Part shown: piece by piece, positions 12,190-25,090 of the stretch
Layout of the letters: every line of letters begins with the position of its first letter
Position numbering within the stretch: position 1 is the first letter of the stretch
Origin: Owenia fusiformis
Lineage: Eukaryota > Annelida > Polychaeta > Sabellida > Oweniidae
NCBI GenBank assembly: GCA_903813345.2
Contig: CAIIXF020000010.1
Location: forward strand, 23,417,740-23,481,739
Reading direction: 5' to 3'
Length of the DNA: 64,000 nt
Notes under the pieces: generated by a model
What the model was told of the DNA's origin: nothing
What the model saw: only the letters and a program-made list of their open reading frames with translations
Database searches by the model: none
Program-made: the position numbers and the translations under genes

Positions 12190-13291
12190 ATGGTGAGCTT
12201 TTGCAATCACCCACTTGTCAGTTGTCCATCTGTCTGTCAACAATAGTGGCACATTTTAAAATGTCTGTTGATAGGATTCCTGTTTAAGATTATTTTTGTT
12301 CAATATCGATACAGAATACGATACCCCCCTATGACTCCTGGTTCAAAAACTCGCCTATTTTGAAAATAGCTGCCATTTTTGTCTCGCAGTCCACTTTTAG
12401 ACCATTTGCTTTAAAACCTCTGTCGAAAGGATTCCCGTTTTAAGTTATTTTTGTTCAACATCAATTCAAAAAACCCGGCTGTGACTCCTGATTCAAAAGC
12501 TCGCCTATTTTCAAAATGGCCGCCATTTTTGTCTTGCAGAATTCACCTTTGGACCATTTGGTAGCTTTATAGATAATTTCAGGTGTCCAGCATTGTAAAA
12601 AGCCATGTCACTGTAAAGAATAGTTAAATGAATTAATTCTGTTACAAAAAATTGGCAAAAAATTATATTCATGTTTTTTTATTTTAGCCATTTTAGTTAA
12701 CATTGATTTGTCCATCTGTCTCTCAGTCAGTCCACAAAAGTGGCACATTTAAAAACCTCTGTCAATAGGATTCCCGTTTTAAGTTATATTTGTTCGACAT
12801 CAATACAGAAAAGCTGTCTATAACTCCTGGTTCAAAAGCTTGCCTATTTTCAAAATGGCCACCATTTTCGTCTCGCAAAATTCCTTTTTTGGACCATTCG
12901 GTAGCTTTATAAATAATTTCAGGTGTCCTGCATTGTAAAAGCCTTATCACTGTATAGAGTTGTTGTATGAAATAATTTTGTTACAAAAAATAGGCAAAAA
13001 ATTATATCCACTTTTATATTTTCAACCATTTTAGTTATCATTGATTTGTCCATTTGTCTCTCAGTCAGTCCACAAAAGTGGCACATTTGAAAACCTCTGT
13101 CGATGGGATTCCTGTTATAAGTCATTTTTGTTCAACATTTAATACAGAAAACCCATCTATGACTTCTGGTTCAAAAGCTCACCTATTTTCAGAATGGCCG
13201 CCATTTTTGTCTCGCAAAATCCACTTTTGGACCATTTGCGCAAAATTCACTTTTGGATCATATGGTAGTTTTATGAATAATTTCAGATGTC
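12190..13291. repeat. ~350-bp tandem repeat array
   Basis: At least three degenerate units share 'cagtccacaaaagtggcaca', 'aacctctgtcRataggattcc', 'caaaatggccgccattttNgt' and 'ataatttcaggtgtccNgca'. The array resumes after the Harbinger insertion (15586-15990), which shows that the insertion is younger than the array. Confidence 0.8.
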
Positions 13292-13888
13292 CAGAGACCT
13301 CATTATCCGGTCGACGCACCGCAAATCGCAATCGCAACGTAAATATTTAGTGAATCGTACGCAAAACGATATTATGAGGTCATCTCAAAGGCACTCTAGC
13401 GCAAATTCATTGCCGTTTTGCGTCTTTAGCGCAAATCGCAGTTTTCTTATTACACGGTAGACGCATCGCTATTTTCATTTCGCATCCCAAATACACTGCT
13501 AACCGCACGCAAATTGGTATTATGCAGTCATCGCACAGTAGCGTCCACGTAAATCAGTTGATTTTTATGTCGCAAACTCCACTTTATTTGCGGCATCCCT
13601 GACCCTGCCGCAATATAAATCGCAAACATATCATCAAGAATCTTGATAGTTTTCCTATTTAAATTAACATTATCGTTGTAGAAATCTAGGAAGTGCCCTT
13701 TGAGACATCCAACTAAAAATAGGTTGAAAAACATTAGAGACACAAATAACCAAAACTTATCAAAATCAAGTCTGAAAGTGCACGATTATGCTACCTTGGT
13801 TTTGTGAAATCTATAATAAATATTGCAATTCCATTTCGCAAATATCGTCTGCTAAAATTAAAATATTAGGGTTCGATCAAGCTGGAAA

Positions 13889-14205
13889 ATGTGGCGCATA
13901 TTATTCCAGGATGTTCACAATAGAAGAGGTTTACGCTTATTCAGAGACAGGAGTCAGCCGTTAGAGATGACTGACGATGAGATATTAAACAGATATCGCA
14001 TGCCGAGGCCACTCATTCTTGAGTTGATTAATATATTAGATGGGGATCTAGCGTCAAGAACAAGGAATCCTCAGGCAATTCCATGTCAGCTAAAAGTATT
14101 CATTTCATTACGATTTTATTAATGATAAATAGAGATATATTCGGGGTATCCCAACCTACTGTTTCGAACATTGTTGCTGAGGTATCGGCGGTTTTCTCTA
14201 GGTAG
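13889..14205 (+). pseudogene. PIF/Harbinger transposase fragment (HARBI1-like)
   Basis: The 77-codon frame 13889-14122 has the N-terminal pattern of Harbinger transposases: LRLFRDRSQPLEMTDDEI, then a YRMPR segment, a DLASRTRNPQAIP segment and ISLRF. It stops there. After a short gap, the +1-shifted stretch at about 14144-14203 continues the same family with DIFGVSQPTVSNIV, the helix-turn-helix-like motif that follows in HARBI1-type proteins. The DDE catalytic region is not recognisable downstream. I infer an inactive copy through frame disruption and loss of its C-terminal part. The family call rests on my memory of HARBI1-like proteins, not on a search. Confidence 0.85.
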
Positions 14206-14316
14206 GCTATATCAGTCGGACTAATTACAAAGACACTGTGTCTTGTTTTCAAGATGGGCTGCCTTCCAGTGACAGATCTAGATTTTCGCAAGATATATAT
14301 AGGTTATGTAGTGGGA

Positions 14317-14454
14317 GGGATTCAATATGGGTTTTATTATGATGGACAATATGATATTTACCGAGAGCCCGGAGGGTCAGAGGGAAATACCAAATTGTCC
14401 CTCACAATAAGTGAAATATCAAATTGTCATGAGGAATAAACCCATATTTAATCC
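14317..14454. repeat. Hairpin repeat inside the Harbinger element
   Basis: The left arm, gggattcaatatgggtttta..gacaatatgatattt, is inverted at about 14408-14454. A related half occurs at about 53018-53060 ('gggattcaatattggtttta' and 'gacaatatgatatttcccga'), so this is a small dispersed hairpin family. Confidence 0.75.
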
Positions 14455-15585
14455 CGACCAGTAAATTAGCTTTTTATTCCATGATATTCATAACTGTCTT
14501 CATAGAATCATTAGTTAGATTTTCCTATGAATAATGGTATATTTAATCAAGAAAATATGACTTAGCTTTATGATATTTTTAAATATAAAAAAATTATTGT
14601 ACATGTGTAACATAAACACATCAACATCAAAACATTCAGCAATACGTAAGCATTTTTGTCTGTGTCAGAGCGATGATGATAAAACTGGAATTCGTTTTTC
14701 ACATAAGAACATCATTTTAGCATGCTATATCGACCCAACTGATTGAAAGAGGAAGCTTTGTTTGGCAAAAATTTTCAATACGATTTTTTCTCAATATCAA
14801 AAATATTCCCGGTTATTCATCGGGAATTAGTAGTATCATTGGATAAATAGAGATTATCCTATATGAGGTTCAGGATATTGAACTATAGGATGATCTGTTT
14901 ATCCCATACCAATCTTGGTCATTTTGTTCACGCTGTTCAATTGGCCGGAGTTCAGAAAATGTCCAACCAACCGTAAGAATTCATTTAGAATAGCCTGATT
15001 TTCAGATATTCATCCACATTTATTTCTGAAATCCTTATTTAACAGGGATACGCTCATTTCCTTCCTTCAAACAGATCGCGATTGTCTGCCTTTTCTCCAT
15101 GAAAGTTTACAGTAATTATGCGCATGTTACAAAAATGAACCAATATGCGAACGTCGATTTTGTATATTAGAAACATTTTTTGGGGATCGAAGGAAGGTAC
15201 CCACCCTCATTTAAAATGAGTTTATCTGAAGAAGTTTTAAGAATAAAACGAAAATTCGTAAAACTCAATCATTTTTGCTGTTTTTAACACTGATTAACAT
15301 AATACATAATTAATGATGATAGAAAGATTGACTTATTTCGGCATTAAATCCCAGGGTGATTTTGTGAGTTGGCGTAAACATAGACATTAAAAAATCGATA
15401 AATCTATTTTGAGCTCTAAGTTTAAATTTCCCGCGTTTCCAATTTATTTGCGATTAGCATACTGTTGCGTTTGCGTGAAGCGCGTAATACGACGCAAACC
15501 ATGATTTGCGCTTGCGAATAATGTTGATTCGCAAGCGCAACGCAAATCGCAACGCTAATTTAGCGCTGACCGGATAATGAGGGCT

Positions 15586-15990
15586 CTGCATTGTAAAAAG
15601 CCATGTCACTTTAAAGAATAGTTAAATGAAATAATTTTGTTCCAAAAAATTGGCAAAAAAATTGTATCCAATTTTTTTAGCCATTTTAGTTAATATTGAT
15701 TTGTCCATCTGTCACTTTTGGACCATTTGTTTTTAAACCTCTGTCAATAAGATTCCAGTTTTAAATTATTTTTGTTCAACATCAATAAAGAAAACCCCTA
15801 TAAGACTCACTCCTGGTTCAAAAGCTTGCCTATTTTCAAAATGGCCGCCATTGTTGTCTCACAAAATTCACTTTTGGACCATTCCGTAGCTTTATAAATA
15901 ATTTCAGGTGTCGTGCATTGTAAAAAGCCTTATCACTGTAAAGAGTAGTTGTATGAAATAATTTTGTTACAAAAAGTCGGCAAAAATTAT
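15586..15990. repeat. Continuation of the ~350-bp tandem array
   Basis: The sequence picks up exactly where the array was cut at 13291 ('gcattgtaaaaagccatgtc') and runs through 'caaaatggccgccatt' to 'aggtgtcgtgcattg' and beyond. Confidence 0.8.
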
Positions 15991-16620
15991 ATCCACTCAA
16001 ATACCGTTGGCCTGATTTTGTTAATATTTTATACACATGTGCCCTATGGAGGTGGAAGTTCTGCTTGAAAGGCGATTTTCAAAATGGCTGCTTGTTTCAA
16101 AATGGCAGCCATTTTAGTGGTGATATTACAGTTATTTAGGTACAGTATAAAAAACTGTAATAGCAATGTGTTTTAAATGTAAAAAAGTTAAATAGGACAT
16201 TAATAAAGCTAGACATGTAAATATTTAAGAAACACATGGCAGCCATCTTGAAAAATGGTGGCTTTTACACGCTATTTTACAATTTTTGCTATAACTTGAA
16301 AATTAGTGGAGCGATATTGTTCATATTTGATATGTGACTACTTATAAAGCATGGCACACTGTTTTATGACACTTTCACATGCGTTATTTTACATTTTTAC
16401 TAACACTCAAAAAGTAATAGAGCGATTTTGTTCATATTTGATATGTGAATACTCATAAGCATAGTACACTGTCTTATGATAATTTGGCTAGTGAGGGACC
16501 ATTTTGAAAATGGCCGCCATTTTTATTACTTTTGTTATTTTACGTTTTTTACTTTAACAAAAAGTAATAGAGCGATTTTGTTCATATTTGATGTGTGAAT
16601 ACTATACTGTACTACTATAC
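15990..16620. repeat. Dispersed repeat array, 'aaaatggccgccatt' type, block 2
   Basis: Units match those of 10105-10920 ('gagcgattttgttcatattt', 'gcacactgtNttatgacac'). Confidence 0.7.
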
Positions 16621-18930
16621 TTCAGGTACTTCAGGTTTACTTTCGGTTTAAGAGCGAATATTCGGGGCCGAATGGGGATTTGCTGGTCGAAGATTCGGCG
16701 GGAGATTCGGTATGAGAATTTACTATTCGTTTCAGCCCTACCTAGTTAGTTTAGAACTAAATGTGTAGCTCAGAGGAGTCTGCATGGGTTCATGACCTCA
16801 ATTCACAGTGGGTGTGCACATCACTGTTAGGCATTAGCCATGTACATCATAAGGGAGAAACTAAAAACCTTATATCAGACTAAATATTCAACTAAACAGC
16901 AAGGGATCAGCTTCAAAATTAGCTATTTTATATATTCATGACTTTTTCAGATTCATTTATTTAATTTATTTAATTTAAGATTGGTAAGAGTGATAAATGA
17001 AAAATATGTGGCAATTTGCTTTTTGATGCAAAGGTTTCATGCATGCACAGCATGTTCATCTAAGGAAAAACCAATTATAAAGTCTGGCAGCTCTCCAAAA
17101 CAATCAAATTAGACATGAACTAGCCCCCAATCCAGTTAGAACCAGTTTGAGGGACCATCTCAAACATCATATTATATTTATTGGTATTGGGCCAAAGCCA
17201 AGTATTGCCTGTGAACTAGCTGTTGTGTATAGACATAGCTGAAATTGCTTAGGTTGTTGCCGGCTGTATTACAAAATATCAGTTGGTATATTGCCAGCTT
17301 GTTAATGAAGTTTCTTATAAATTCACTACCATCGACATATATTGAATATTTGCTGATGTAGATTGATCGTCTTCGTATCAGCAATTAGGTAATGTATGAA
17401 TTAATAAATAATCATGATAAGAATATAATGAGTATATACATGCTGCAATTGGGTTCAGTTGTATTACATATAGCTATTACATAAGACAGTCTCGTTGGTA
17501 AGGAAAGCGATAGACACTGAAATCATGAAAACGTGGCAGCCATTTTGAAAATTTATGCTATTGGTACATGACCTCTCAAGGTCAAAGGTCAGTATCTGAA
17601 TTGGTCTATGATTTGATTCTTTTGAGTTTATACTTTGCTTGATAGAGAATCAGAAACATGTGTTTATCAAAAACATTGAAAGAGAATTTCTAATGGATTT
17701 GGTTGGAGGTGCCTCACATGGTATGTTGAAGTCTCAAGTCAGAATATTCTTCACTGACCTTTGAAGTGTAGATAGGATGCAGCCTGAGTTGAGTAGATAT
17801 GCTTTAATTATGTGAGACACATGTGGTCTCAAAATAAATTGGAGGGATTTTCTCAAATTAATCACCATCCTTAAAGGGTCAGATTTATGATAATGTCATT
17901 GTAAACTTCCTGTGATAATTTAGCAATTTATGCATGCTGCAGTAGTCTGGTAGTAGTGCAGGGTTAGATGCAATATTGACTATCATTGGCTATACATTCA
18001 TAATGCTGAGAAAGGTTATTGAATGTTATTTATGTAAATATTATCTATATTATTTTAGATCTAAAGGCATGGCAGATGTGAGGGTTAATAAAAGCATATT
18101 GTTAGAGCACTGAGATGAGGAGCACTTAAGCAACAGTCTACATTCACTGTCCATAAATATTGCACAATTATTTATTAAAATGTTTATGGTCTATTAAATA
18201 TTACTTGGTGCTGCTGTAAGATTAAAATTCCCAATATAAACACTCATTATATATTATAATTTATAATGTTATAATTTAAGATTTAAGATTTATTATTATT
18301 TGCTTATATTACCACATTCTGTCTTACACATTATTTTGCCATTAGTATATGTACAACTTAAAAAGCAGACATTGCATGATAAAAGGTCATTTGAGTTTAA
18401 TCATTAAAGCTAGGTTAACCCCATTTATCACCATTTATATTTGATTAGGAAGTTGGTAAAGGAAGCCACAATTTGTCCAGCATCTATTTTATGACATTCA
18501 TTTGTTTTAAGTATCTGGTAGAAAGAAAATGTATGATTGAATGAGTTTGATTTAATAAATACTCTTTTACAGGGCTTTATCGTGTCTCTGTATTACAGGT
18601 CATCTCACAACATTGTCTCGTTTACCTGAACCCAATTCTTAGTATGCAATAAAGCAGATCAATATATTCAAATTCTTTTCAAATTTAATTGGCATTTTTG
18701 GCATTTCAAGACAAACATAATTTCAACTGGCCTTTACTTTTCAAAATTGCGACAATTTTTTTCGTGTCTGCAATAGTTGCTTTCATGGCCACCATTCTTC
18801 CTTCTACAAAACAACTTTTGAAAATTTCAAATTTACAACTTTCTTTGGTTCTTCGAGAAATATGTCAAAAATTAAAATGTATTGAAAAAATATGGCATGA
18901 TTTTAAAATAATCAGTCCACCCGCTATGGT
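16621..18930. other. AT-rich intergenic, nothing recognised
   Basis: No convincing exon or repeat family is visible. A perfect direct repeat aggtcaaaggtca sits at 17579-17591 (see findings). The longest frame (18689-19063) runs into the repeat fragment at 18935 and has no domain. Confidence 0.45.
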
Positions 18931-18934
18931 ATTT

Positions 18935-19217
18935 CGAAAAACAGTTGAGATCTGCACTTTTAACCCAAACCGTTTATGTAACTTAAGTGAGGAATTAAAT
19001 CGACGATTCTGTTGTCTTCCAAGCTATTTTTTCACAAATATGTACATTTTCCAAAATATATGATACTGATTCATGTTTGTGAGAAAAAAATGTCGTGGGG
19101 ATTCTGCCTACAACGCGTGAAATAAGGAAAAAAGAAAAATCGTACCTTCGACGTTCCGACATTTTGTTACCAAAACGAACCGTTTTGGTAACCAGCATAA
19201 TCGAACGGATCACCAGT
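18935..19217. mobile_element. Partial copy of the actggtgatc inverted-repeat family
   Basis: It matches the interior and right arm of the element at 10982-11690: 'ctgcacttttaacccaaacc', 'cgtggggattctgcctacaa' and the terminus 'ggatcaccagt' at 19217. The left arm is missing, so this is a truncated copy. Confidence 0.75.
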
Positions 19218-20918
19218 GAGTTAAGAGGCTATCGCTCTTTAAAGTGCATGATCATCTCAAGGGTCAAGGAATATGTATGCCACTCCACAAACTAATACCG
19301 AGGCCAAAAAATATAAATGCCACTCTAAGAGTCCTATAAGTGTAGTTAAAGAAATAAGAAATTTTTTTTGAAAAGGAATACATTTTCATCTAAAAGAGGG
19401 AATGTTAATCCTCATCCATATTAGAAAATATGTATTAACGGATGTATTACAAACACCATAATGCTCGCTGGTTTAAAGGCTAAAGTCAGTTTTAGCTGGA
19501 TTTGTGTGCAGTGTGCCTCTTTTATTTATGTGGAAGGTTATTTGAAGGACATAAAATGAGAACAATTTATAACATGAATAAATCTAAGTTAAAAATTTAC
19601 CCCGAAAGGGGTAGTGACTCCTAATTCATGAAATCCAATAAGCACACACAAAGGATGATAGACAAAAGATAGGAAAACATTCAGTTGTGGTTATATTTAG
19701 CTTTGTGATTTAAAGGGTTTGAGAGTTTCCCTGTATTCAGCTTTGTATGCCTGGGGGTTTATCGCTATAGCAACCATTGATTAAACAGTGGAGAATGTCA
19801 AACAACCCTTGTGAGTCATATTAAGGGGTGATGTCAAAACTCAATTTTTTGTCATTTAGCAACAGGAAATGAGCCTTTATGCACATTGATTGTAATTTCC
19901 ACTAAGTAAGGAAATGAGAATGTGTCTGACATGAACAATAATTCATTACGTTATATCATATTATATATGAATGAAATTGTGGTGGATATCATGTCAGGTG
20001 CAGTTTGCTGGATAGATTTTTGTTACCATATTGATGGAAGTGGATAGGTAATGCTTTAAGTAGGCTGACCTCCCCATGATGGTAAATGTATGTGGTATAA
20101 AAAGCATGCTATCTGCCAGCTTACTAATGCTAATCTTGGCGAAGGTTCAAAATACTTCAAACTATTTTTAGGTTCATTGGTTTTCAGTAGTTTCACGAAT
20201 TCCAAATTGTGGTGTGTAATCTATCCACAAGATCGATTTCCCATTAAATTGTCCAGTATATGGATAGGGAAACCCATTTCTTAATTTGAGATTTATTCAT
20301 GGTTGCTATATCAACAATTGATTATTCCTTTGATAATTATCCTTGATAAGATACTTTAAGATACCATCCTGACGGGGTTAGAAAAATAGAATTTTCTGGT
20401 TTACTCTGGAATGTTCGAACAGTGTTGTATATTAGGGCATATCTAAATGGTTTGTTTATTCAGTGTGATCTACAGAACTGTTGAGTAAAGTGCAAGTCAC
20501 AGTAAAATATAGAATATATATGATTACTGGCCAACATCTGGTGGAAATGCAGACTACAACATTAGATAAAAAAACAGAGTTTGATTGGTAAAGATTTTTA
20601 AAAATTTTTAATTCTACAAGTCTATAGTGTAAAGTCCAACGGCTCATCATGTAATAAAATCTGTACTTAAACAAATGTACTGTGTGACACCTTAGCCTGA
20701 ATTTTATGTCAATTGTGACACTTATAAGTCTACTGCTATCATGCAATCAGGTAGAAATTTAGAGCAAATTCACAAAAGATGTATATTCACTAGTATTCTA
20801 GGGGCCAGTTAACAAATAGCGTATGCTCACTTTTTTCACAAAATCTCACAAAATTTTCACTTGAAGTTGGAGAGATGTCTTGGATAAAACTCTCAGCAAA
20901 CAAGAATTTTTTGGAAGA
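19218..20918. other. AT-rich intergenic, nothing recognised
   Basis: No gene, domain or clear repeat found. Confidence 0.4.
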
Positions 20919-20923
20919 GTGGT

Positions 20924-21970
20924 CACGCCCGGTGATCGTGAATATGGGACGGAGGGGGGAGCAGGCAATTTCTGCTAGGAAATTCAACAAATCTGGAAGA
21001 TCTATTTTTTCAAGAAAAAGTTTACTATTGAATTGCTAAATGGATAGGTGCACGGTATGGTAGAATATGTTAGGTTTTCTGGGATTTTTTCTGAAACGAT
21101 ACGCATCTAAGGTTTGAGATCTATTAAAAAAGGCGCAAGGCCATCAACAGGCACAAATCAACGTTTTTGCTATAAATCAAGCAACAATGGTCTGGACGAC
21201 CTGTAATAAATACTTGTAAGTGATGTTATCATAACTAAATTAATGTCATTGCTGAATTTATAAAATAAGTTTCCATATGTGAAATAAAAAATAATCGAAA
21301 ATAATGAATTTGGGACGGAGGGGGGGAGGGGACGGAGGGAGGGAGCAATATGTATATAAGACATGATTAGAGATGTTTCGCGACTTTAAGTCCTTTTACT
21401 CCAAATGTCCCCATTTTTCAGTCTCCAGGGGTATATCATCCAGTTTCTTACTAAGTTAATGAGTTCATTTTTCAAATACAAGAATTTGTGTGAAGTTGTT
21501 TCACTTTATAGAATTATTACTCCCCCCCCCTCCGTCCCCTCCCCCCCCCCTCCGTCCCCTCCCCCCCCCCCCCTCCGTCCCATTTTAATTATTTTCGATT
21601 ATTTTTTATTTTACGTATGGAAACTTATTTTATAAATTCAGCAATGACATTAATTTAGTTATGATAACATCACTTACAAGTATTTATTACAAGTCGTGTA
21701 GTCCATTGTTGCTTGATTTATAGCAAAAACTTTGACTTTTGCACGTTGGTTGCGTTGCGCCTTTTTTAATAGATCTTATATCTTAAAAGAGTATCGGTTG
21801 AAAAATAATCCTAGAATACCTAACATACTTTATCATACCGTGCGCTTATTCAATTTGCAATTTAATCGTAAACTCTGTCTTGAAAAAATAATTTTACCAG
21901 ATTTGTTGAATTTTCTAGCGGAAATTGCCTGCTCCATCCCTCCGTCCCATTTTCACGATCACCGGGCGTG
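20924..21970. mobile_element. Long-inverted-repeat element, cacgcccgg family, copy 1
   Basis: The termini are cacgcccggtgatcgtgaa and its inverse. The arms are about 430 bases each (20924-21350 and 21522-21970), with ~170 bases between, so nearly the whole element is a palindrome. Inner arm ends are G-rich (gggacggaggggggagg) and face a C-rich tract at 21521-21582. It is flanked by gtggt at 20919-20923 and 21971-21975, a 5-bp match; the related copy at 37955-40296 shows 6 bp. It encodes no transposase. Confidence 0.85.
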
Positions 21971-22082
21971 GTGGTAGCAAGTTGTTTTTATCAAATCGCC
22001 ACAAACGGCATTTTTCTTTGCTTTGAAATAAACTCATTGAAGAGTTTTCAAGAGGTTTTTGCTACCAGATAGACATAGTTGA

Positions 22083-24077
22083 GGCTTTGTATAAAAAACC
22101 TCCTACCCACGTACCCTCGTACCCACGTACGTGGGTCCTGACCCAGTCTTTAAAGAGTTGAATCTTTAACATTTTTTAAACATTATTCTATCTCAATGTA
22201 TGCTTAATTATGGATGAATTTATGTACCCATATGCCTTTATTTCTAGATCAGACATCTGTCTCGTCATAAAATAAAGCCGGCATTGCATAATGTTCATTT
22301 GAGCTATTTGAGTGTTGTTTTTGATATATCGAAGCGATTTTTGTTGATCGGGCAGTCTTACAGTGTACAACCATTGCTTGGCGCAAATTGGCCACATGGG
22401 GCATGTGTTGTAAAGTGCTGTAGTTTTTGACTCCATGAGCAGAATATGGTCAAACTTTCACAACAAAATTTACATTGAATGACCTGAATGATTCTGGATT
22501 GACGAAGTTATTCAACTTTTCATCGGTCCTGTTTTTTAACACCCTGTAGTTTCGATTTTTATCACATATACTTTTTATTCTTTCAAACGATATTACAAGT
22601 ATTCATTGTTTGCACGACAGATTTGAACTATACGTGTAATAGACTGGATGCGAGTAGAAATGATCTTGATTTACGTCATTTAATATTCAAAATTCAGTCA
22701 AAGTGATGTCATATTTGAAATCTACATGTAAAAATACATCTTATAATATGGTTTCGAAAATTGTTTATCAACTTTGAAAATTTAACCTTTTTTGAAAATG
22801 TGACTTCTAGTTCGGGTTGATTCCCCATAGACCCCATATTAAAAAATCACAAAAAGTGAAATATCTTTTCTTGTATTGGACATATAACATTTTCTTTTAC
22901 TGGACATACTTTAATTTGCATAACTATTCGATACATAAGGGCTATATGAAAAATTGAACCACTAAAACAGATGTAATTTAAGTTAAAGGGAACTTTCTAC
23001 TATACCCGCCATGCTATCTGACCCGAGCGAGCCACCTGGTGATGAAATTGGTAACTACCTACTCGCATTTGCGTTATTTGTCTTATGTCTTTTATTTAAT
23101 TTAACATCAGAATTGGAGATACAAAGTGATAGAGTGATCAATTCACACGATCTCAAGGAATAATAAAGGCTGCATTTCTGTTTAACCGTGGCGCAATTGA
23201 ATAACGAAATATTTGAAAAGTAGAAGGATTCGCTATATTCGTTTTTAATCGCTTTTTGGCACAATTTAAGGATAATTGTGCGCACTAGTTCAGTGAATCA
23301 TTTAGATGGAATTAAAAGTTAGAGTTGCCAAACTTATGCAGGGGAGTGTAAGTTTGGTTTTGTAAACTTCGACATTATTCATGGCCGTTTGATCCATTAT
23401 TAGGTAATATGAAGAGTAGAGTTTTATTTTGACAATGATTTGATGTAAAACTGGTTTGAATGATAAAAGTTCAGCTTTGTAGTTTCTAGCTTTTTGCGCG
23501 TAAAACGTGAATACAATGGACAACAACGACACCAAATCTTTGACTAACATACGTTAATAACGTATAATATTCGTAAGAATGAATTCTAATAACATTTGAA
23601 ATAAACATCTAATAAAATGTGGTGAATTTAATTGGTTGGAAACTCTAAGAAATATATTTTTAAAAAGATGTCAACTTTTGGACAAGGGTAAACTTCCCGG
23701 GACATTTACAATCTGCATGAGGTAACAGGAGGCACGGATTGCACTGAACGAAGGCTAGGAGATTGCTAATCAGCACTGATGTGTTATACAGGTAAGACTG
23801 CCCGATCAACAAAAAACATTTCGACATATCAAAAACATAAATCAAATAGCTCAAAAATAATGAACATTTATGCAATTCCGGCTTTATTTTATTTTACTAG
23901 AGAGATGTCAGACCTATAAATAAAGGCATATGGATGCATAAATTCATCTATAATTCAGGATAAACTGAGATTGAATAATGTTTTAAACATTTAAAAATTT
24001 AACTCTTTAAAGACTGGGTCAGGACCCACGTACGTGGGTACGAGGGTACGTGGGTAGGAGGTTTTTTATACAAAGCC
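22083..24077. mobile_element. MULE-like non-autonomous element, 9-bp target duplication
   Basis: Long inverted repeats of about 290 bases (22083-22376 and 23788-24077) start with ggctttgtataaaaaacctc and include the palindrome cccacgtacgtggg. A perfect 9-bp duplication, catagttga, flanks the element at 22074-22082 and 24078-24086. Long arms plus a 9-bp duplication are typical of Mutator-like elements, which is my inference for the superfamily. The internal 1.4 kb has only short frames without a transposase, and holds the nested repeat at 22648-23068. Confidence 0.85.
22648..23068. repeat. Dispersed repeat nested in the MULE-like element
   Basis: It is bounded by atgcgagtag and its inverse ctactcgcat. 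Blocks such as 'attcagtcaaagtgatgtca' and 'ctatctgacccg..agccacctg' recur at about 60244-61035 in the same order, so the family occurs at least twice in the window. Confidence 0.75.
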
Positions 24078-24309
24078 CATAGTTGATCAACTTATTTTAT
24101 ACATATTAAATATGCTGAGTGTTTATCTTTCTCGAGTAGTATGATCTGCGACTGATAAATGGCGGCTAAACTCAAAATGTCAAATTAGTTGAATTCCAAG
24201 AAACAATGTATTGAAGATGCTTCAAAGGGTGGGAAAATCTACATTTGGAAATATTGCATTAATCCCATGATCGGGGGTTAGGTTCAGCGGAACCAGAGTG
24301 CCTTCAAAG

Positions 24310-25090
24310 ATGTGAGTTTTTTTTTTTTTCCATTTCTCATTTATTCCATATATAATATGTAAAACTACAATACAATATTATTGCCTACGTATTTCAACAT
24401 TGTCGGCAATATACAAAACATGTCAAACTGGAAATACTGGACATACAATAGATTTGGTCCGCAATATGGATGGTGAAAAATGTTAGAGGCCTTTGGGGTG
24501 GTTTAATCTAAAATATCAAGAGCTAAACAGATGTAATGGCTAACTATTTGAATAATTTGTTCATTCTCCATTACTGTTAGATTTCTGTCTCCAAATGATA
24601 AAAACTGTATTTTTTCATTGGAGTTTAAGTTTTGGAATCCTAAGGTTTTTAGTCCTGCTAGAAGAGTGCATCTTTCTTGTTGCAGCAGAGGGCAGAGGGC
24701 AATATTCCTTGGCATTGTCATATTCATTTTTGTAGTAGAAACACGAGAGTCATGGCTCCCGTTTCCTCTTACTAACCTTTTAAATCTGGAGATTGGTTGG
24801 CCTTTCCTGTCAGCGAATGGTATTTCATCCCACAGGGTCAGAGCCCTGAGAATTGTTGATTTTTTGAATGAATTACTAATTAGAGAGGGAATTCTATAAT
24901 GTCTAGGTTGCCTTAGGGGCCTATTTTGGATATTTTCGTATGTGCTAACTAAATCACAAATGAAAGGGGGAAAACAATGGTATCTAGCCTTAAAGGCAAA
25001 GATTTTGAGATGTGAGGTCCTAATAACAGACGCTGAAGGTATTTGTTTTTCTTCCCAGTTTGAATGGGAGATCTACTAGGACACGTAGAT
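24310..25090 (-). pseudogene. LINE 3' fragment with poly(A), - strand
   Basis: A - strand frame is open from at least about 25000 to the stop near 24503. It carries the style of a non-LTR retrotransposon ORF2 C-terminus: hydrophobic/basic stretches such as YRIPSLISNSFKKSTI, RALTLWDEIPF, then LCPLLQQERCTLLAGL. A T-run on the + strand at 24317-24329 is the expected poly(A) tail for - strand transcription. It has no reverse-transcriptase core, so it is a heavily 5'-truncated copy. The fold assignment is tentative, resting on position relative to the tail and general composition. It is a different family from the element at 30570-33368. Confidence 0.55.

Larger units (their letters stand above)
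13295..15585 (+). mobile_element. Decayed PIF/Harbinger DNA transposon
   Basis: The termini are inverted repeats, agNcctcattatccggtc. The flanks are cag at 13292-13294 and ctg at 15586-15588, a 3-bp duplication with one mismatch. An uninterrupted neighbour unit near 12589 reads ccagcattg, matching the inferred empty site. Subterminal regions are rich in 'gcaaatcgcaacgc'-like motifs on both ends. The inside holds a broken Harbinger transposase (13889-14205) and a ~140-bp hairpin (14317-14454). The 3-bp duplication and the transposase agree on the superfamily. Confidence 0.85.
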
